DNA of 64,000 nt from Vicinamibacterales bacterium (GTDB lineage: Bacteria; Acidobacteriota; Vicinamibacteria; Vicinamibacterales; UBA8438). The stretch spans positions 47,663-111,662 of the forward strand of contig CALLXD010000027.1 of the NCBI GenBank assembly GCA_937766455.1. Direction: 5' to 3'. Below the pieces are notes generated by a model that did not search any database, had not been told where the DNA came from, and saw only the letters and a list, made by a program, of their open reading frames with translations. The position numbers and the translations under genes were made by a program. Shown here in pieces: positions 31,055-39,499 of this stretch. Each line of letters starts with the position of its first letter. Positions within the stretch are counted from its first letter, which is position 1.

Positions 31055-33205
31055 ATGCTCAGTTTTGCAAAACTGGCGGAGAAGGCTCGCGCGTCCAATC
31101 CCGACGCCGATATCGACCTGCTGCAGCGCGCGCTCGATTTCTCGGCCGCGGAGCATGCTGGCCAGAAACGACGGTCGGGCGAGCCCTATGTCACCCATCC
31201 ACTCGAAGTCGCGGCGCTGGTCGCCGACATGCGGCTTGACGACGTGGCGATCGCGGCCGGTTTGCTCCACGATGTGGTCGAAGACACGCTGACATCGATC
31301 GCACGGGTCGAGGAACTGTTCGGCCCAGAAGTCGCCCATGTCGTTGAGGGGGTCACAAAGATCAGCACGATTCCGTTCTCGTCGCGTGAAGAGAGGCAGG
31401 CGGAGAATTTCCGCAAAATGCTGCTCGCCATGGTGGACGACATCCGCGTCATCCTGGTGAAGCTGGCTGACCGGCTGCACAACATGCGTACGTTGGATCA
31501 CATGCCGGAGGACCGTCGGCTCATCATTGCCCAAGAGACCCTGGACATCTACGCGCCGATCGCCCACCGGCTCGGGATGAAAAAGATCAAGAACGAGCTG
31601 GAGGACCTGGCCTTCAAGCATCTCGACCCAACCGCCTACGAGACGACTCGGGCGTGGGTCGAGCGCCGGCGCCGCGCGACCAAGCGTACTGTCAAAGACT
31701 TACGGGATACCTTGGAGCGGACGTTGACGGATGCCCAGGTCCCGTTCAAAGTGATCGAGTCCCGCATCAAACGGCTTTACGGCATTCACGAGAAGATCAA
31801 ACGTCAGCGGATTTCCTTCGAGCAGGTGTACGACCTGATCGCCCTTCGCGTCATCACGGACTCGGTCTCTGATTGTTACGCGGCACTGGGCCACATTCAT
31901 CAGGCGTGGTCCCCCGTGCCCGGCCGATTCAAGGACTTCATCGCGATGCCCCGGGCCAACGGATATCAGTCGCTGCACACGTCGGTGGTCAGCGCCCAAG
32001 GTGTGCCGTTCGAAGTGCAGATCCGGACCGAGAAGATGCACGCCATCGCCGAGGAGGGAATTGCCGCGCACTGGAAGTACAAGGAGGGGCGAATCGGCGT
32101 CGCGCCGGATGAGCAGCACTTTACCTGGCTCCGTCAGCTGCTGGAATGGCAGCAGGAAGTACGGGATCCAGGTGAATTTATCAACAACCTGAAAGTCGAC
32201 CTGTATCCAGACGAGGTGTACACCTTCACCCCAAAAGGCCAGGTGAAGGCGCTGCCCCGTGGTGCCACCCCGATCGATTTTGCCTATGGCATCCACACGG
32301 ATGTCGGTCACCAGTGTGTTGGCGCGCGTGTGAACGGCCGTATGGTGCCGGTGCGGACACGGCTTCAGAACGGCGACATCGTCGAGGTGGTGACGGCGCC
32401 TGGTCACACGCCGAGTCGCGACTGGCTCAATATCGTGGTCACCGCGCGGGCCCGGAACAAGATTAAGCATTTTATCCACGCGGAGGAGCAGGTCAGGGCG
32501 GTCGAGCTGGGGCGGAAGCTGTTTGACAAAGAGCTGCGTCGGTTCGACATCAGCCCCAAGTCGGTGCTGGAGCCTCAGGCGGTGGCGCGGGTAGCGGGCG
32601 AACTCGGAGCGAAGAGCGAGGATGATCTGTTCGCCGCCGTCGGCTACGGGAAGGTGGCGGCTCGGTCGGTGCTGGCCAAGCTGGTGCCGAAGGAGCTGGA
32701 GGAGAAAGCGGGCGCACCGTCGGTTGGCACGGTGGTTCGCCGGATACTGCGGGGGAACGAGGACAAGGTCAAGGTCAGCGGCTTCGATGATCTGCTCGTG
32801 TTTCGGGCACGGTGCTGCAACCCGATTCGTGGCGAGAAGATCGTAGGCTACGTGACACGAGGCAAGGGGGTGTCAGTGCATGCCGCGCGTTGTCCGAACG
32901 TACTCAATCTGTTGTACGACCCCGAACGACGGATCGAGGTGGTCTGGGACAAGTCCACATCCGAGTCGGGGTTCATCGTGCTGTTGGGAATTCAGGTAGA
33001 GGACCGCCGCGGCATTCTCGCCGAGGTGACTTCGAAGATCGCGGGTCTCAAGACCAATGTCCTCAAGGTCGAGGCCAACAGCGGGGATCCCCACGGCCGC
33101 ATCAGTGTGACGGTGGACGTCGAGAATCTCAAACACCTGCAGCGACTCACGAAAGTGATCCGCGGCGTTGCTGGTGTGCTGGAGGTGGAACGGCTGATGC
33201 GCTGA
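31055..33205 (+). CDS. relA/spoT: Bifunctional (p)ppGpp synthetase/hydrolase
   Basis: This is the stringent-response enzyme. The 716-residue protein has an N-terminal HD hydrolase domain with intact HDVVEDT (about residues 72-78) and a synthetase domain around residues 240-350 (GRFKDFIAMPRANGYQSLHT). A TGS domain follows at about 385-450 (VYTFTPKGQV), and a C-terminal ACT domain. Both catalytic halves keep key residues, so it should make and break the alarmone. It is transcribed away from the IS30 copy. The next 167 bp form an inverted-repeat element shared with the ridA 3' end. Confidence 0.96.
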   Translation: MLSFAKLAEKARASNPDADIDLLQRALDFSAAEHAGQKRRSGEPYVTHPLEVAALVADMRLDDVAIAAGLLHDVVEDTLTSIARVEELFGPEVAHVVEGVTKISTIPFSSREERQAENFRKMLLAMVDDIRVILVKLADRLHNMRTLDHMPEDRRLIIAQETLDIYAPIAHRLGMKKIKNELEDLAFKHLDPTAYETTRAWVERRRRATKRTVKDLRDTLERTLTDAQVPFKVIESRIKRLYGIHEKIKRQRISFEQVYDLIALRVITDSVSDCYAALGHIHQAWSPVPGRFKDFIAMPRANGYQSLHTSVVSAQGVPFEVQIRTEKMHAIAEEGIAAHWKYKEGRIGVAPDEQHFTWLRQLLEWQQEVRDPGEFINNLKVDLYPDEVYTFTPKGQVKALPRGATPIDFAYGIHTDVGHQCVGARVNGRMVPVRTRLQNGDIVEVVTAPGHTPSRDWLNIVVTARARNKIKHFIHAEEQVRAVELGRKLFDKELRRFDISPKSVLEPQAVARVAGELGAKSEDDLFAAVGYGKVAARSVLAKLVPKELEEKAGAPSVGTVVRRILRGNEDKVKVSGFDDLLVFRARCCNPIRGEKIVGYVTRGKGVSVHAARCPNVLNLLYDPERRIEVVWDKSTSESGFIVLLGIQVEDRRGILAEVTSKIAGLKTNVLKVEANSGDPHGRISVTVDVENLKHLQRLTKVIRGVAGVLEVERLMR

Positions 33206-33208
33206 CGC

Positions 33209-33375
33209 GCTAAGGACCCGGTCAGGAATAACTTGACCCTACTGACCGCCGATGCACGCCGCCCGGCTGCGTTGTTCGTCGCTTACATACAGTCGGTATG
33301 TGCACTTCTCACGCCTGGCCGGACGGGCGCCTCGACGCCCAGCAGGATCAACTTATTCCTGATCGGGTCCTTAGC
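33209..33375. repeat. Inverted-repeat element, copy A (167 bp), between relA/spoT and ridA
   Basis: Arms 33209-33243 and 33341-33375 are 35 bp each and pair with 4 mismatches. The core contains TGCGTTGTTCGTCG, a palindromic ACATAC...GTATGT, and CTTCTCACGCCT. The same core order recurs in copies B and C. The right terminus (GCTAA on the minus strand) provides the TAA stop of ridA. It may also act as a bidirectional terminator. Confidence 0.85.
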
Positions 33376-33751
33376 CCAGGTGCGCGATGGCGTCGATCTC
33401 GACGCTGACGCCTTTCGGGAGCGCGGCGACCTGAACGGTGGCCCGGGTCGGGGCGGGGGCTGTGAAGTAGCTGCCGTACACCTCATTGACCCGGGCGAAG
33501 TCACCGAGATCCGTCAGGAAGACCGTCGTCCGCACCACGTCGTCGAAGCCGGCACCAGCGGCCTCCAGAATGGCGCCGAGACTCCGCATCACCCGGTGGG
33601 TCTGCGCCGAGACATCCCCGTTGACGACCTCCCCAGATTCAGGGTCAAGCGGGATTTGACCGGAAATGAACAGGAGTCCACCGGCGCGAACGGCCTGAGA
33701 ATACGGACCAATCGCGGCCGGGGCGTCGCGGCTGCTGACAACGTCGCGCAT
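33371..33751 (-). CDS. ridA: RidA-family (YjgF) enamine/imine deaminase
   Basis: RidA hydrolyses reactive 2-aminoacrylate and other imines made by PLP enzymes. The 126-residue protein has the family motifs AIGPYSQAV and ISGQIPLDP, the Arg in VVRTTVFLTDL, and the C-terminal PTRATVQVAALPKGVSVEIDAIA. It lies 12 bp after rpmB. Its TAA stop lies inside the terminal repeat of element A. Confidence 0.94.
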   Translation of the reverse strand: MRDVVSSRDAPAAIGPYSQAVRAGGLLFISGQIPLDPESGEVVNGDVSAQTHRVMRSLGAILEAAGAGFDDVVRTTVFLTDLGDFARVNEVYGSYFTAPAPTRATVQVAALPKGVSVEIDAIAHLG

Positions 33752-33763
33752 AAACGGCTGGCG

Positions 33764-33955
33764 CTACGCTGCTTTGACGACCTTGTTCGAGCGAAGACAG
33801 CGTGTGCAGACACGGATTCGCTTCACGCCGCCGTTGATCACCGCCTTCACCCGCTGGATGTTGGCTTCAAATCGGCGAGGCGTCACGTTGTGCGCGTGAC
33901 TCACATTTCGCCCGACCACCGGACCTTTTCCACAAATATCGCAACGCTTGGCCAT
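33764..33955 (-). CDS. rpmB: 50S ribosomal protein L28
   Basis: The 63-residue protein has the L28 N-terminus [12 protein letters not shown] and a second Cys pair (CTRC), so this is the zinc-binding (C+) form. The gene has its own promoter and a 9-bp leader hairpin, and is followed by ridA 12 bp later. Confidence 0.96.
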   Translation of the reverse strand: MAKRCDICGKGPVVGRNVSHAHNVTPRRFEANIQRVKAVINGGVKRIRVCTRCLRSNKVVKAA

Positions 33956-33992
33956 GGTACCTACCTACACCCCACGCAAATTGGTTCCTACA

Positions 33993-34015
33993 GGATGTCT
34001 GTTCTTCAGACATCC
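33993..34015 (-). promoter_or_regulatory. Leader hairpin of rpmB
   Basis: GGATGTCTG pairs perfectly with CAGACATCC over an AAGAA loop (minus strand) between the -10 box and the start codon. No T run follows, so it is not a standard terminator. It could be a protein-binding or mRNA-stability element. Confidence 0.55.
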
Positions 34016-34024
34016 GAACGTTTG

Positions 34025-34033
34025 ATTATAGCA
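34025..34033 (-). promoter_or_regulatory. Extended -10 promoter of rpmB
   Basis: TGC-TATAAT on the minus strand is a perfect extended -10. It is about 70 bp before the rpmB ATG and gives a leader that includes the 33993-34015 hairpin. Confidence 0.7.
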
Positions 34034-34043
34034 GAACCTGCGG

Positions 34044-34721
34044 TCAGGGGATGATCAGCGACGAACCCGGCTCCGATGCTGTGTCCTCGGCACCGTCTTC
34101 CGTGGTCCTCGCGCCGTCTGCCCCCACGGCCGGCTGCAAGAGACGGCCCACCAGGTCGAGATAGGCTCGATTGCCGCCCTCAAGCACAGAGTGGGCCTTG
34201 TCGGCCAAACGCTCGATCCGCCGTAGCACCTCAATCAGGTCGCGCCCGCTGGCTACCGGTCGCTGCCCTTCCTCTCCTTCGAGCAACGGTTTCAATTCTC
34301 GTGACAGGCGTTCGGCATGCAGGGATGCGGCCTGATGTTCGTAGATGATCCCCTTGCTGGCTGTCTCGTAGGTGGCGGCGAGTGCCTGAACGGTGTCGCA
34401 GACGATCTGGTCGTCCACCGGTAATTCGCCGGTCTGGGCGAGTTGGTACAGCGTGCCCTGGACGAGAAAGAACAGTTGATACTGGCGTTCACTGAGTCCC
34501 CGTATGACGGGCAACACGAACTGGGCATCACGTTCTTGCTGTCGTTGGAGGGCGGCCGGTGGGTGGGTCTTGGCGGAGGCGAGATACCCGCAGTCTGGTG
34601 GGCACGCGATCTCTGTGATCCGTTTGGTTCCGCAACAGACCGCACAGATCTGGTGGCCCAGGGCTGGGCAGGCGCGACGCGCCCGACGACGTTCACAGAG
34701 AGGGCAGGTCCTAGTGCTCAT
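34044..34721 (-). CDS. Zinc-ribbon protein of unknown function
   Basis: The 225-residue protein opens with a Cys-rich zinc-binding region (CPLC, CPALGHQIC, CCGT and CPPDC). A helical region rich in Gln, Leu and Glu follows (YQLFFLVQGTLYQLAQTGELP), with a low-complexity acidic tail. I do not recognise a named family. No membrane segment is visible. It sits upstream of rpmB on the same strand, separated from it by the rpmB promoter. Confidence 0.7.
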   Translation of the reverse strand: MSTRTCPLCERRRARRACPALGHQICAVCCGTKRITEIACPPDCGYLASAKTHPPAALQRQQERDAQFVLPVIRGLSERQYQLFFLVQGTLYQLAQTGELPVDDQIVCDTVQALAATYETASKGIIYEHQAASLHAERLSRELKPLLEGEEGQRPVASGRDLIEVLRRIERLADKAHSVLEGGNRAYLDLVGRLLQPAVGADGARTTEDGAEDTASEPGSSLIIP

Positions 34722-35263
34722 GGTCGACGATCAATGGCGCTCAGCTTGGCACACCCGGATCGCGTCGTCAACGACGGCAGTAGATCTAGGACACACCCCC
34801 GTCAGATGTGTCCCGGCGTCGCTTTTCGTCGCGCAATACCCCCACTCGAGTTCTGCCAGGCGACAGGCGACCGCTTCATGTGACCACTGCAGAGGACGGT
34901 GACAACGTCAAAAGAACTGAAACCTAACCCCACCTCTCGTCGTCTAACCTATTGACATCGGAACTCGATGGAGCCATACGGTGCTCCCGAGAAAGCCGAG
35001 TAAAGCACTGTAGATGAAGCACATAGCACGGGCTCGCGAGGATGGGCGAGGCCCCTGAGGGCCATTCACAACCCTCTGGCTTACCTCCCTCCTCTGTTCG
35101 ATCCCCGTTCGGCTCGCTTCGTTTTTTTGGATACTTTCTGACTTTTCAGTCCGAACAGTGTCTTGGTATCGAAATTGCTTGATAGCTCTATCGTTGGCCG
35201 GGTTTCGATCCGACACGATCCCGAGCGTGCAACCCAGTAGTCGGAACGAGAAGGAGCCGTATC
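34722..35263. other. Gene-free stretch before the DksA-like gene
   Basis: About 540 bp with no frame that looks protein-coding. The part from about 34900 is richer in A and T than the surroundings. It should hold the promoters of the zinc-ribbon gene (leftward) and the DksA-like gene (rightward), but I could not assign a convincing pair of boxes. Confidence 0.5.
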
Positions 35264-35710
35264 ATGAATACCCTCACCCATGGCATGACCGACGACCGGT
35301 ATCAGGAATTGCGGCGCATCCTTGTAGAGCGTCGTGACGAAATGGCCGGTGCGGTCCAGGACAAAATTCGTCTCGCGCGGTCTGAGGGTGGACAGATGTC
35401 GACCCGCCGTGTGGCCGACTCCAACGAGAACTCGGAGACGGACATCCAGGACGATATCGAGTTCGCCTTGATTCAGATGAAGGCGGAGACCCTGACGAAG
35501 ATCTCGGCTGCGCTCGGCCGGCTCGCAGAGGGCACCTACGGCTATTGCTACGAGTGTGGCGATGAGATCGCCGAGGCGCGGCTTCGGGCGCTACCCTTCG
35601 CGGCCCGCTGTAAGGACTGCGAGGAAGTTCGCGAGAACGAGCGGAATCGTGAGCGTGTGCTGGAGTCTCGCAGCAAGGCGGTTTCCCTGTTCGGGGCGCC
35701 CTCCATTTGA
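35264..35710 (+). CDS. DksA/TraR-family zinc-finger protein
   Basis: DksA-type proteins bind the secondary channel of RNA polymerase and work with ppGpp. The 148-residue protein has an N-terminal coiled coil and a C4 zinc finger (CYECGDEI ... CKDC), with the family sequence YGYCYECGDEIAEARL. AAGGAG precedes the ATG. Together with relA/spoT 2 kb away it suggests local clustering of stringent-response genes; that link is inference. Confidence 0.9.
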   Translation: MNTLTHGMTDDRYQELRRILVERRDEMAGAVQDKIRLARSEGGQMSTRRVADSNENSETDIQDDIEFALIQMKAETLTKISAALGRLAEGTYGYCYECGDEIAEARLRALPFAARCKDCEEVRENERNRERVLESRSKAVSLFGAPSI

Positions 35711-35852
35711 GGGTGTCACGCCAGGGAGGCGAGCGGCGTGGTTCGGCGCCCCGTGCGGACGTGGTTCGGGTTAGACTCGACCTGCATACGGTCCCGCCCT
35801 TCGCCGGGGCGGGGCCGAACTCACAACCTTGTTCGGCCCGGAGAAACAGACC

Positions 35853-38294
35853 ATGACCGATGAGCGCGAACTCCTCGACAATGAGGACACCGTCGCCGAG
35901 AGACCGGTCTCGATCCCACCAGAGCTGCCGGTGTTGCCGTTGCGCGACACGGTCCTGTTCCCGAACTCCTTCATGCCGCTGGCGGTAGCTCGCGAGAGTT
36001 CCGTCCGGTTGATCGAAGAGGCGATTGCGGACGACCGGCTGGTCGGGGTGTTTACCCAGCTGGAGCCAGGGACTGAAGATCCGAAGCAGGAAGACCTCTA
36101 TCCGGTCGGGACAGCCACGCACATCCACAAGATGTTCAAGCTGCCCGACGGGACCCTGCGTCTCATCGTGCAGGGACAAGGGCGCCTCCAGCTCGACGAA
36201 GTCCTGGAGACCGAGCCGTACATCCGGGCCCGCGTGAGCCAGGCCGATGAGCAGACGAACGCCGACGATCTTCTTGAGATCGACGCGCTCCAACGCAACA
36301 TCAAGAACAACTTTCAGCAGGTGGTCTCGCTATCGCCCCTGTTGTCGGACGACCTTCAGGCGCTGGCGGGCAACATTACGGAACCCGGCAAACTGGCGGA
36401 CTTCATCGCGTCAAGTCTGACGACGATCCAGACGTCGACCAAACAAGAGGTGCTGGGTACGCTCGATGTCCGCGAGCGGATGGAGACGCTGAACCGCACC
36501 TTGATTAAAGAACTCGAGGTGCTGGAACTCGGATCAAAGATCCAGTCCGAGGTTCAGTCGGAAGTTGGGAAGAGCCAGCGCGAATATCTGCTGCGCGAGC
36601 AGATGAAGGCGATTCAAAAGGAACTCGGCGACACCGACGACCAGGCCAAGGAAACTGAAGAGCTTCGCGAGAAGATCGAAGCCGTCGGTATGCCCGAGTC
36701 GGTCCAGAAAGAAGCGCTTCGCGAACTCGACCGTTTGTCACGCATGCCTGTTGCCGCCGCCGAATATACGGTGTCCCGCACCTATCTGGACTGGTTGGTG
36801 GCACTCCCGTGGGCGGTTCGCACAGAGGAGACCATCGACCTCCCTCGCAACAAGCAGGTGCTCGACGACGACCACTCAGGGCTCGAGAAAGCCAAGGACC
36901 GCATTCTCGAATACCTTGCCGTACGGAAGCTCAACCCTTCGGTGAAAGGGCCGATTCTGTGCTTTGTCGGTCCCCCGGGTGTTGGTAAGACGTCGCTGGC
37001 AAAGTCGATCGCACGCTCGCTTGATCGAAAATTCGTCAGGGTGTCACTCGGTGGCATGCGCGACGAAGCTGAGATTCGCGGGCACCGCCGGACCTACATC
37101 GGTGCGCTCCCGGGTCAGATCATGCAGGGGCTCCGCCGCGCCGAGTCCAAGAATCCCGTGTTCATCCTGGATGAGATCGACAAGCTGGGTGCCGACTTTC
37201 GCGGCGACCCCGCGTCTGCGTTGCTGGAGGTGCTTGACCCGGAACAGAACAACACGTTCCGCGATCACTATCTGGATGTCCCGTTTGATTTGTCCGAGGT
37301 GCTGTTCATCACGACCGCGAACGTACTCGACCCGATTGCCCCACCCTTGCGGGACCGCATGGAGGTCCTGGAACTGGCGGGCTACACCGAGGACGAGAAG
37401 CTGCAGATTGCGACCGAGCATCTTGTGGGGCGTCAGGTCGAGAACCACGGTCTGACCGCGGAAACCATCACGTTCACCGATGACGCGCTCCGCGCCGTCA
37501 TCCGCGGGTATACGCGCGAGGCAGGGGTTCGCAACCTGGAGCGTGAGATCGGGGCGTTGTGCCGGAAGGTGGCACGCCGACACGCCGAGGGAACCGAGGA
37601 CCCGGTCGCCATCGGACCCGACACCGTGACGGAATTACTGGGCGTGCCGCGCTTCGAGGACGAAGAGGTTGCAGAACGCACGAAGAACCCAGGCGTGGCG
37701 CTGGGACTGGCCTGGACGCCGGCCGGCGGCGAGGTGTTGTTTGTCGAGGCTACGCGGATGCCCGGCAAAGGGTCACTGACGCTGACGGGGCATCTCGGCG
37801 ACGTGATGAAGGAGTCAGCCCAAGCAGCGCTGTCCTGGTTCCGTGGGCAGACCGCCACCTACGGGGTCGACGCCGACTTCTACCAGAACGCCGAGTTGCA
37901 TCTCCACGTGCCGTCTGGTGCCATCCCGAAGGACGGCCCGTCGGCGGGGGTCACGATGGCCACGGCCCTGGCGTCTGAGCTGACGGGACGGCCGGTTCGA
38001 GGCGAAGTGGCGATGACCGGTGAGATTACGCTCTCTGGCCATGTGTTGCCGGTCGGTGGAATCAAGGAGAAGGTCCTGGCCGCTCGCCGCCATGGCGTGT
38101 TCGAGATCATTCTGCCCAAACAGAACGAGAAGCACGTCATCGAGGATCTCAATCCCGAATTGCGCCGTGACCTGACACTGCACTTCGTGTCTACGATTGA
38201 CGAGGTGCTGGAGTTGGCTCTCCAGCCGGCCGCGGCTCGGCCAACAGCAGACGTCGCCGACGCGGCGTCCGAAGTGCACGGCACGGTCCAATAG
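35853..38294 (+). CDS. lon: ATP-dependent protease Lon
   Basis: Lon degrades misfolded and regulatory proteins in the cytoplasm. The 813-residue protein has the LAN substrate-binding domain from LPVLPLRDTVLFP onward, an AAA+ module with GPPGVGKT at about residue 372 and FILDEIDK as Walker B. The C-terminal serine protease domain has Ser in DGPSAGVT at about 697 and Lys in GGIKEK at about 738. ATG 35853 has GGAG upstream; a TTG at 35829 is possible. The last codons and stop are part of a 23-bp tandem duplication. Confidence 0.96.
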   Translation: MTDERELLDNEDTVAERPVSIPPELPVLPLRDTVLFPNSFMPLAVARESSVRLIEEAIADDRLVGVFTQLEPGTEDPKQEDLYPVGTATHIHKMFKLPDGTLRLIVQGQGRLQLDEVLETEPYIRARVSQADEQTNADDLLEIDALQRNIKNNFQQVVSLSPLLSDDLQALAGNITEPGKLADFIASSLTTIQTSTKQEVLGTLDVRERMETLNRTLIKELEVLELGSKIQSEVQSEVGKSQREYLLREQMKAIQKELGDTDDQAKETEELREKIEAVGMPESVQKEALRELDRLSRMPVAAAEYTVSRTYLDWLVALPWAVRTEETIDLPRNKQVLDDDHSGLEKAKDRILEYLAVRKLNPSVKGPILCFVGPPGVGKTSLAKSIARSLDRKFVRVSLGGMRDEAEIRGHRRTYIGALPGQIMQGLRRAESKNPVFILDEIDKLGADFRGDPASALLEVLDPEQNNTFRDHYLDVPFDLSEVLFITTANVLDPIAPPLRDRMEVLELAGYTEDEKLQIATEHLVGRQVENHGLTAETITFTDDALRAVIRGYTREAGVRNLEREIGALCRKVARRHAEGTEDPVAIGPDTVTELLGVPRFEDEEVAERTKNPGVALGLAWTPAGGEVLFVEATRMPGKGSLTLTGHLGDVMKESAQAALSWFRGQTATYGVDADFYQNAELHLHVPSGAIPKDGPSAGVTMATALASELTGRPVRGEVAMTGEITLSGHVLPVGGIKEKVLAARRHGVFEIILPKQNEKHVIEDLNPELRRDLTLHFVSTIDEVLELALQPAAARPTADVADAASEVHGTVQ

Positions 38295-38316
38295 AAGTGC
38301 ACGGCACGGTCCAATA
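38271..38316 (+). repeat. 23-bp perfect tandem duplication across the lon stop codon
   Basis: Two identical 23-bp units (38271-38293 and 38294-38316), each starting GAAGTGCACGG, follow one another. The TAG stop of lon spans the junction of the units. Confidence 0.92.
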
Positions 38317-38343
38317 GAAGGTTCAGTAGGCGAATCCTGCGTG

Positions 38344-38380
38344 ACCGGGGGGGGCGCGTCCTTGCCGCGCCCCCCCCGGT
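38344..38380. terminator. GC-only hairpin terminator after lon
   Basis: A 15-bp perfect stem (ACCGGGGGGGGCGCG and its complement) with a 7-nt loop. There is no T run, so termination might need Rho or the hairpin may act mainly in mRNA stability. Confidence 0.6.
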
Positions 38381-38451
38381 CTGTGCTCAGGTCGATTCCT
38401 CGATGGATCTGGGGAGATCGTGCACCCACACCCCTTTGCGGTTGGCTCCCG

Positions 38452-39354
38452 GTGAAACTCGTCTACTCTCCTCGCTACACATTGGACATCGGGCCACATA
38501 TTTTTCTCACCGAAAAATATCGACAGGTCCACCAGCGGCTGACCACCCATCCCCATCCGGATCTGGCCAGAGTGATTGAGCCACATGCGGCGACGTGGGA
38601 CCAGCTCGCCCTGGTTCACAGCGACGAGTACCTGCGGAAGATCCGCACGCTCACGTTGTCATCGGAGGAGTTGGTTCAGCTCGAATTGCCACTGACGGAC
38701 GAGGTGGTCGAAGGATTCCGCCTGATGACCGGCGGCACGCTCACCGCCGCTCGCGTCGCCCTCCGGGACGGTGTGTGTGCACACATCGGGGGCGGGTTTC
38801 ACCATGCGTTCGCCGATCATGGCGAAGGCTTTTGTCTGTTCAACGATGTGGCAGTCGCGCTGCAGACCCTCAGGTCGGAGAAGGCTGTGTCACGGGTCGC
38901 GGTGATCGATCTCGATGTCCACCACGGCAACGGCACGGCGCTCATCTGTGACCTCGATGCGTCCGTGTTTACCTTCTCGATGCACGATCAGCACAACTAC
39001 CCTGTGTTCAAACCGCGTGGGTCACTCGATGTTGGGTTACCCGCAGGCACGGGCGACCAGGCGTATCTGGCGCACCTACGTCAGGCGCTGCCGCTGGTGC
39101 TGGCACATCAGCCCGACCTGGTCTTCTACCTGGCTGGTGCCGACCCCTACGAAGACGACCAGCTGGGACACACCAAGCTGACCAAGGACGGCCTGAAGCA
39201 GCGGGATCGCCTCGTGCTCAGTGCTGTTCACGAGGCTGCGGTGCCGACGGTCATCGTGCTGGCTGGTGGCTACGCGCGGCAACTCATCGACACTGTCGAC
39301 ATCCACGTCTCGACGGTGGAAGCCGCGCTGGCCACTAGTGTCCGGCAACCGTGA
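38452..39354 (+). CDS. Histone deacetylase family protein (AcuC/HDAC-like amidohydrolase)
   Basis: Zinc-dependent deacetylases of this family remove acetyl groups from lysines, polyamines or acetoin-related substrates. The 300-residue protein has GGGFHHAFADHGEGFCLFNDVAVA with the paired active-site His, DLDVHHGNGTA with zinc ligands, and a third ligand in AGADPYEDD. GTG 38452 gives the normal N-terminus (KLVYSPRY); the frame is open further up. The native substrate is unknown. Its last codons and TGA stop lie in the left arm of repeat element B. Confidence 0.88.
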   Translation: MKLVYSPRYTLDIGPHIFLTEKYRQVHQRLTTHPHPDLARVIEPHAATWDQLALVHSDEYLRKIRTLTLSSEELVQLELPLTDEVVEGFRLMTGGTLTAARVALRDGVCAHIGGGFHHAFADHGEGFCLFNDVAVALQTLRSEKAVSRVAVIDLDVHHGNGTALICDLDASVFTFSMHDQHNYPVFKPRGSLDVGLPAGTGDQAYLAHLRQALPLVLAHQPDLVFYLAGADPYEDDQLGHTKLTKDGLKQRDRLVLSAVHEAAVPTVIVLAGGYARQLIDTVDIHVSTVEAALATSVRQP

Positions 39355-39499
39355 TTCGCCACATAATTCGGTAGCGGGGCATCACGCCTAAATGCGTTGT
39401 TCCGCGGTCACAAATACCCAATTTGCTCCCTTGTTACGCCTTTTTAGCCGCGCGCCTCGCTACCGACTTATGCAGCGAATCACGGTTACAGGACACTAG
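39335..39499. repeat. Inverted-repeat element, copy B (165 bp), between HDAC-like gene and mutM
   Basis: Both ends are CTAG. The 42-bp arms (39335-39376 and 39458-39499) match at about 37 positions. The core TGCGTTGTTC, CAAATACC...AATTTG and TCCCTTGTTACGCCT parallels copies A and C. The left arm contains the HDAC-like TGA stop and the right-end CTAG contains the mutM TAG stop. Confidence 0.87.

Noticed and set aside
34944..35216. Minus-strand frame with a short hydrophobic C-terminus
   Set aside because: No ribosome binding site, no family match and low-complexity N-terminal part; not enough to call a gene.
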